Shown here: positions 59,790 to 64,000 of the stretch, in pieces
Layout: every line of letters starts with the position of its first letter
How positions within the stretch are numbered: the first letter of the stretch is position 1
Source: an uncultured Candidatus Nemicrothrix sp.
GTDB lineage: Bacteria > Actinomycetota > Acidimicrobiia > Acidimicrobiales > UBA8592
Length of the DNA: 64,000 nt
NCBI GenBank assembly: GCA_913046155.1
Contig: CAJWRY010000002.1
Coordinates: 6,555 to 70,554 of the forward strand
Direction: 5' to 3'
Notes under the pieces: generated by a model
Databases searched by the model: none
Told to the model about the DNA's origin: nothing
Seen by the model: only the letters and a program-made list of their open reading frames with translations
Made by a program: the position numbers and the translations under genes

Positions 59790-62339
59790 GTGGCTAAATC
59801 AAAAAAGCAAGAAAAAGCACAGGAAAAGGGCCGAAAACCCGACAAGCAAAAACCGAAAAGGTCAACTAATCCTGCTAGCGATATTTCCTCTGGTAACTCT
59901 AAGCAAGAGGGAAAGCAAAAGAAATCTGCATTTAGTGCGTTTAATAGATCGCTGAAATCAGCTTTTGGTGGGCATAAATCAGACTTAATCAGCCTTGGAC
60001 TAATAGTAATTGGGATCGTGGCTGCTTTAGGTCTATATTTCGGTACCGCAGGTGTGGTCGGTCAGGCAATTGGCCCTTGGCTTTTTCGTGCATTATTTGG
60101 GTATATAGGTTTCATCGCCCCTGCCGCTCTTGTATTAGGGGGGCTCTACCTAATTTTTGAATCTCCAGCTACTAATTCTGAAGTTCCTCAAGGTGATCAA
60201 ACTCCAAGAACGGCTTCAATCCTGATAGGAACTTTACTAATTTTCATTACAATCTGCGGCATTAGTCATATAAATACAAGTGCCAATTCATATAATCTCT
60301 CAGACCTTAGCGAGTTAAAGAAAGGTGGTGGGATCCTCGGATATATAGCTGGAGCTCCACTTCGAGCAGCCTTTGAACAGGTTGGGGCAGTCTTTATTCT
60401 ACTCGCGGTCGGTTTTGTAGGGATCATCTTAGTGACGGGAATGACATTCAAGGAAGCTCTTTCACGTCTATGGCGCCTGACTAAAACTATCTTCTTAAAG
60501 ATAGCTAATTCAGTGAGACTTGCTATGGGCGAAACTAAAGACGAAATAGCTCAACGAACAGGAACACCAGAAAACCCAGTGATTCAAATTGATGGCGAAG
60601 CGCGCCTCTTGAACGAAACCAAAAGAAATGGCCGGTCAGGAAAAGACAACGACAAAGAAAACTCAACAGTTGAGTCCAAGAAAGAAGAGAATCCGGCTCA
60701 GCAAAAGGAAAAAGACAGTTCACATAAAAGAAAAGAAACATCTGAGGACTCAATCACTTCCACCAAGCAACTCGAAATAGAACTCGGCCCAGCCGCAAAG
60801 GGTTCGATTTGGAAACTACCTTCCGAAAAAATCCTCGCTCGTTCAACTTCCCAAGACATCAATGAAAACCTTGTTGAAGAAAGAGGGCGGGTACTTGAAA
60901 GGGCCCTTGCAGCACACGGAGTAGAAACCAGGCTCGTTGGTATGGTAGTTGGCCCTACTGTTACAAGGTACGAATTAGAACTTGGGGAAGGCGTAAAAGT
61001 TTCACGCGTTACATCATTGAATAAAGATATTGCATACGCAATGGCATCTGCAGACGTGCGCATCCTAGCGCCGATACCTGGAAGGCAGGCGATAGGAATA
61101 GAAGTGCCAAATAATGAGCGGCAGATTGTTGCTCTAGGGGATGTTCTAAGCTCTGTTGAAGCTAAAAGAGCAACTCATCCGCTAGACGTTGGTGTCGGAA
61201 GAGACATAAACGGTAAATCTATCGTTATGAACTTATCAAAAATGCCCCATATCTTAATCGCCGGCGCAACAGGAGCAGGTAAAAGCTCATGTATCAATAG
61301 CATCGTTACCTCAGCGTTAATGCGTTCAACCCCTGAAACTTTACGGATGATACTCATAGACCCTAAAAGGGTGGAAATGTCACAATACGAACGAGTTCCG
61401 CATCTACTCACCCAACCAGTTGTAGACCCCAAGAAAGCGGCAAATGCACTCCAATGGGCTTGCAGAGAGATGGATAGACGATATGAATTACTGGCTGAAG
61501 TTAAATTTCGAGATATCACCGGGTACAACGCCGCTTACGATAAAGGGACAATTCAAGCCCCCCCAAGCGCCATTAATCCTGACGGAAGTCCCAAAACTTA
61601 CAGCCGCTTACCGTTCATTCTTGTTGTAGTAGACGAGTTATCAGATTTAATGATGGTAGCTCCTAGAGACGTAGAGGATTCCATTTGCAGAATCGCACAA
61701 AAAGCAAGAGCAGTCGGAATCCATTTGGTTGTTGCTACCCAGCGTCCATCTACAAATGTTATTACCGGCGTAATTAAAGCGAACATACCTGCGCGTATCG
61801 CTTTCGCTGTTTCGAGTTTGACCGATAGCCGAGTTATTCTCGATCAAGGTGGAGCGGAAAGATTAGTCGGTCAAGGAGACATGTTGCTATTGGACCCTAA
61901 ATCGTCTAGCCCTCACAGAATACAAGGTGCGTGGGTTAGCGAAGATGAGGTAAAGCGCGTTGTTGGGGTATGGAAAAAGCAATCTGAACAATTAAAGGAC
62001 GGAGCGGTATTAGATGGAATAACAACTGAACCCACGATTACCGACGCCCCTTCAAATGCATCAGGAGATCTTATCCCTGGGGGAACCTCAGGAGACTCAG
62101 ACGACGACGAACTATTGCTCAAAGCAATAGATTTAGTCGTTGAATCACAATTAGGGTCAACATCGATGTTGCAGAGAAAGCTTCGTGTAGGTTTTGCTCG
62201 CGCAGGTAGGATCATGGATTTGCTGGAGGAGCGAGGCATAGTCGGCCCGAGTGAAGGATCAAAACCTAGAGAGGTGCTGATCACCGCAGATGAATTGACC
62301 CAATCCAATCAACCTGACGAGAGCCCACTTTCGAAATAG
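59790..62339 (+). CDS. ftsK: DNA translocase FtsK
   Basis: 849 residues. N-terminal basic stretch and ~4 membrane helices (about 65-220), a charged linker (250-340), then the motor: alpha domain (VGPTVTRYELELGEGVKVSR), Walker A AGATGAGKSS, Walker B VVVDELSDLMM, ATQRPSTNVITGVIKANIP, and the winged-helix gamma domain (SMLQRKLRVGFARAGRIMDL) that reads KOPS. GTG start; no clear SD. It moves dif sites for XerC/XerD resolution, and xerC is also in this window. Confidence 0.96.
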   Translation: MAKSKKQEKAQEKGRKPDKQKPKRSTNPASDISSGNSKQEGKQKKSAFSAFNRSLKSAFGGHKSDLISLGLIVIGIVAALGLYFGTAGVVGQAIGPWLFRALFGYIGFIAPAALVLGGLYLIFESPATNSEVPQGDQTPRTASILIGTLLIFITICGISHINTSANSYNLSDLSELKKGGGILGYIAGAPLRAAFEQVGAVFILLAVGFVGIILVTGMTFKEALSRLWRLTKTIFLKIANSVRLAMGETKDEIAQRTGTPENPVIQIDGEARLLNETKRNGRSGKDNDKENSTVESKKEENPAQQKEKDSSHKRKETSEDSITSTKQLEIELGPAAKGSIWKLPSEKILARSTSQDINENLVEERGRVLERALAAHGVETRLVGMVVGPTVTRYELELGEGVKVSRVTSLNKDIAYAMASADVRILAPIPGRQAIGIEVPNNERQIVALGDVLSSVEAKRATHPLDVGVGRDINGKSIVMNLSKMPHILIAGATGAGKSSCINSIVTSALMRSTPETLRMILIDPKRVEMSQYERVPHLLTQPVVDPKKAANALQWACREMDRRYELLAEVKFRDITGYNAAYDKGTIQAPPSAINPDGSPKTYSRLPFILVVVDELSDLMMVAPRDVEDSICRIAQKARAVGIHLVVATQRPSTNVITGVIKANIPARIAFAVSSLTDSRVILDQGGAERLVGQGDMLLLDPKSSSPHRIQGAWVSEDEVKRVVGVWKKQSEQLKDGAVLDGITTEPTITDAPSNASGDLIPGGTSGDSDDDELLLKAIDLVVESQLGSTSMLQRKLRVGFARAGRIMDLLEERGIVGPSEGSKPREVLITADELTQSNQPDESPLSK

Positions 62340-62345
62340 GCCAAA

Positions 62346-63305
62346 ATGCTCATTGACCTCTTATTTGTGACCTTAGGAATAGTAGTACTAGTTAAATCTG
62401 CTGATTTCTTAGTTGAATCTTCAAGTGATTTAGCAACCAAGTTAGGTGTATCTGCTGTTGTAGTTGGGGCGATCATTGTAGGTTTTGGAACAAGCATGCC
62501 AGAAATGGCAGTTTCAACAACCGCTGCTGTGAGAGGAGACATCGACCTAGGTATTGGGAATGTTATCGGATCAATCATCGCTAATTTGACATTGGTTCTC
62601 GGAGCCACAACATTCGCAGCAAAAATCCCTCTACCTAGATATTTCATTAAATTCCACATCCCGCTATCGATGAACGCTGTTTTCTGGTTTTTTGTCTTCG
62701 CACAGAATGGTTTTATGCGATATGAGGGTTTTATCCTTCTGGGAATGCTCATTATTTCTTTATGGTTGATGTTAAGAGATGGAAAGAAGGGGAGAAGCAC
62801 TTTCGCTGCCTCGAGCCAAGAACCTCTAACCCAAAGTCAGAGAACCGAAAAGCGGGCACAGATTCTAGATGGCCTTGTTATCGTGGTCTCGTTAGTTGGA
62901 GTAATTGGTTCATCCTATTTTATTACTGAGGGAGCTATAGGGTTAGCAGAAAAGTGGGGAGTAGGAAGTGGATTTGTGGGAGCTAGTCTCGTAGCTATTG
63001 GAACGTCTCTTCCAGAGTTGGTTGCGTCAATTGTTGCTCTGCGTAAAGGGAAGTCGGAAATAATAATAGGAACAATCTTGGGGTCAAATGTATTTAACGG
63101 AGTAGCAATCGGTGCAGCGATAGGGATACTGGGGCCTGGTGAAATGATTGATGCAAAAATCATAGGATGGTTATCCGCATTAACAATTTTGCTGGCAGCG
63201 GTAACATGGTGCCTAAAGTCCCTTAGCTCAAAACCAGTAGGGAAACTTGCTGGATTTATGTTGTTATCTATCTACGTGTTTTGGTTAGTTGTTGTAGGTA
63301 TTTGA
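62346..63305 (+). CDS. Sodium/calcium exchanger-family (CaCA) membrane antiporter
   Basis: 319 residues with about ten membrane helices and the two inverted alpha repeats of the CaCA superfamily: VGFGTSMPEMAVS with GNVIGSIIANLTLVLG in the first half, and AIGTSLPELVASIVA with GTILGSNVFNGVAIG in the second. The acidic residues of both repeats are kept, which fits cation exchange (Ca2+ against Na+, H+ or K+). Resembles E. coli YrbG. It starts 6 nt after ftsK. Confidence 0.92.
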   Translation: MLIDLLFVTLGIVVLVKSADFLVESSSDLATKLGVSAVVVGAIIVGFGTSMPEMAVSTTAAVRGDIDLGIGNVIGSIIANLTLVLGATTFAAKIPLPRYFIKFHIPLSMNAVFWFFVFAQNGFMRYEGFILLGMLIISLWLMLRDGKKGRSTFAASSQEPLTQSQRTEKRAQILDGLVIVVSLVGVIGSSYFITEGAIGLAEKWGVGSGFVGASLVAIGTSLPELVASIVALRKGKSEIIIGTILGSNVFNGVAIGAAIGILGPGEMIDAKIIGWLSALTILLAAVTWCLKSLSSKPVGKLAGFMLLSIYVFWLVVVGI

Positions 63306-63342
63306 AACCGATGCATTCTTTCCCTTTTGGAAATCTGATGGA

Positions 63343-63348
63343 TACTAT
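63343..63348 (+). promoter_or_regulatory. Candidate -10 box (TACTAT) for leaderless rimO
   Basis: TACTAT matches four of six consensus bases and ends 6 nt before the rimO ATG at 63355; no SD is present. Confidence 0.35.
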
Positions 63349-63354
63349 CAACCT

Positions 63355-64000
63355 ATGAGTGAAAGCTATTGGATAGAAACTTTAGGATGCCCCAAAAATG
63401 AGGTTGATAGCGAAAAGCTCGAAGGAACTTTACTAAAAAATGGCATGACTTTGGCTAACTCCCCTGAGTCAGCTGACCTTGTTGTCGTAAACACTTGCGC
63501 ATTTATTGAAGACGCCCGTAAAGAAAGTGTTGATACGATTTACCAACTAAATAGTGTCCGCAGCCCTGACTCTGAACTGGTTGTAACGGGTTGTTTAGCA
63601 GAGCGGTATGGTTCTTCCTTAGAGGAGGCACTTGGAAATGACGTAAACTCGGTAGCAGGATTCGGAGTCCCAGTGACTCTATCAAAAAAGCAAAACACTT
63701 CAGAATTTGATTTACTCAATCTTCCTCGTCCAAGCTCCAATAGACCTTGGGGGTATGTCAAAGTGGCTGAAGGGTGTGACAGAATTTGCGGATTCTGTTC
63801 TATCCCCTCCTTTAGGGGTCCGCAGCGGTCACGATCGGTAAATGCCATACTCGCGGAGATCGAGAGCATGGAGTTGTCTGAAGTTGTTCTTATCGCTCAG
63901 GATCTAGCATCTTATGGGAGAGACCTAAATGAAACAGCGAACATGCAACAGCTATACGAGGAAGTAAGCAAGGTTGTGGAGTGGGTTCGATTGCTCTATT
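63355..64000 (+). CDS. rimO: Ribosomal protein S12 methylthiotransferase RimO (5' part, cut by window end)
   Basis: 215 complete codons, open to the window edge. The N-terminal methylthiotransferase domain has IETLGCPKNEVDSEKL with Cys12, VNTCAF with Cys48 and TGCLAERY with Cys80, which hold one [4Fe-4S] cluster. The radical-SAM triad is in EGCDRICGFCSIPSFRG (Cys141, Cys145, Cys148). The LGCPKN form and the CSIPxFRG sequence favour RimO (modifying S12 Asp) over MiaB. ftsK with rimO downstream is an actinobacterial arrangement. The C-terminal TRAM domain must lie beyond the window. Confidence 0.93.
   Translation, partial: MSESYWIETLGCPKNEVDSEKLEGTLLKNGMTLANSPESADLVVVNTCAFIEDARKESVDTIYQLNSVRSPDSELVVTGCLAERYGSSLEEALGNDVNSVAGFGVPVTLSKKQNTSEFDLLNLPRPSSNRPWGYVKVAEGCDRICGFCSIPSFRGPQRSRSVNAILAEIESMELSEVVLIAQDLASYGRDLNETANMQQLYEEVSKVVEWVRLLY

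Noticed and set aside
62309..62800. 163-codon minus-strand frame across the start of the exchanger gene
   Set aside because: The plus strand carries the first CaCA alpha repeat; the antisense frame has no motif or SD support.

Overview
This is a gene-dense, AT-rich chromosomal window (G+C looks to be in the low-to-mid 40s % by eye). It carries almost only housekeeping genes and no mobile element, CRISPR array, rRNA or tRNA that I can recognise. Gene order and several lineage-typical proteins point to an actinobacterium: xerC-rpsB-tsf-pyrH-frr-cdsA-dxr-rseP-ispG, fakA-like-recG-rsmD-coaD-(SepIVA-like)-yceD-rpmF-plsX-acpP-rnc-mutM-smc-ftsY-ffh-rpsP-khpA-rimM-trmD-rplS, a UvrD2-type helicase with an HRDC end, an MhuD-like haem oxygenase and an MCR-like racemase. 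The low G+C, short intergenic gaps and overlapping genes fit a streamlined, perhaps marine Acidimicrobiia-like organism; that placement is inference.

Layout. 1-7.1 kb: ettA (-), a HAD phosphatase and xthA (+), then an amino-acid permease with regulatory tail domains and uvrD2 (-). 7.1-10.6 kb (+): PH-domain membrane protein, alpha-methylacyl-CoA racemase, MhuD-like haem oxygenase, a 4-TM protein and galE. 10.6-14.9 kb (-): sugar-lactone oxidase, D-threonine-aldolase-like enzyme, ATP-type PEP carboxykinase and a small cold-shock-like protein. 15-34.9 kb (+): the recG-to-rplS cluster for DNA repair, CoA and phospholipid precursors, chromosome condensation, SRP targeting and ribosome/tRNA maturation. 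34.9-35.3 kb (-): two very small genes. 35.3-45.5 kb (+): a PaaG-like isomerase, a cytochrome c lipoprotein, xerC, S2/EF-Ts, UMP kinase, RRF, CdsA and the MEP-pathway genes dxr and ispG around rseP. 45.6-64 kb (+): rimP-nusA-infB-rbfA-truB-ribF-rpsO-pnp, then dapB-SURF1-dapA-rnj-ftsK, a cation/Ca exchanger and rimO, which runs off the window end.

Four things stand out. The gene in the canonical mutM (fpg) position encodes a full-length Fpg-fold protein that has lost the catalytic N-terminal proline and glutamate, the lesion-binding loop residues and three of four zinc cysteines. The rimP-nusA leader carries a perfect -10 box, an intrinsic-terminator-like hairpin and a possible leaderless in-frame upstream start. 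The rpsO-pnp spacer folds into a large nested hairpin. Three small proteins of 36, 53 and 67 residues (two with CxxC motifs, one a single-TM peptide) are easy to miss.

No gap exceeds 300 bases. The largest are 192 bp (rpsO-pnp, structured), 177 bp (ffh-rpsP), 150 bp (CSD gene-fakA), 144 bp (xerC-rpsB), 136 bp (ispG-rimP), 135 bp (nusA-infB), 132 bp (smc-htrA, nothing recognised) and 125 bp (ribF-rpsO).
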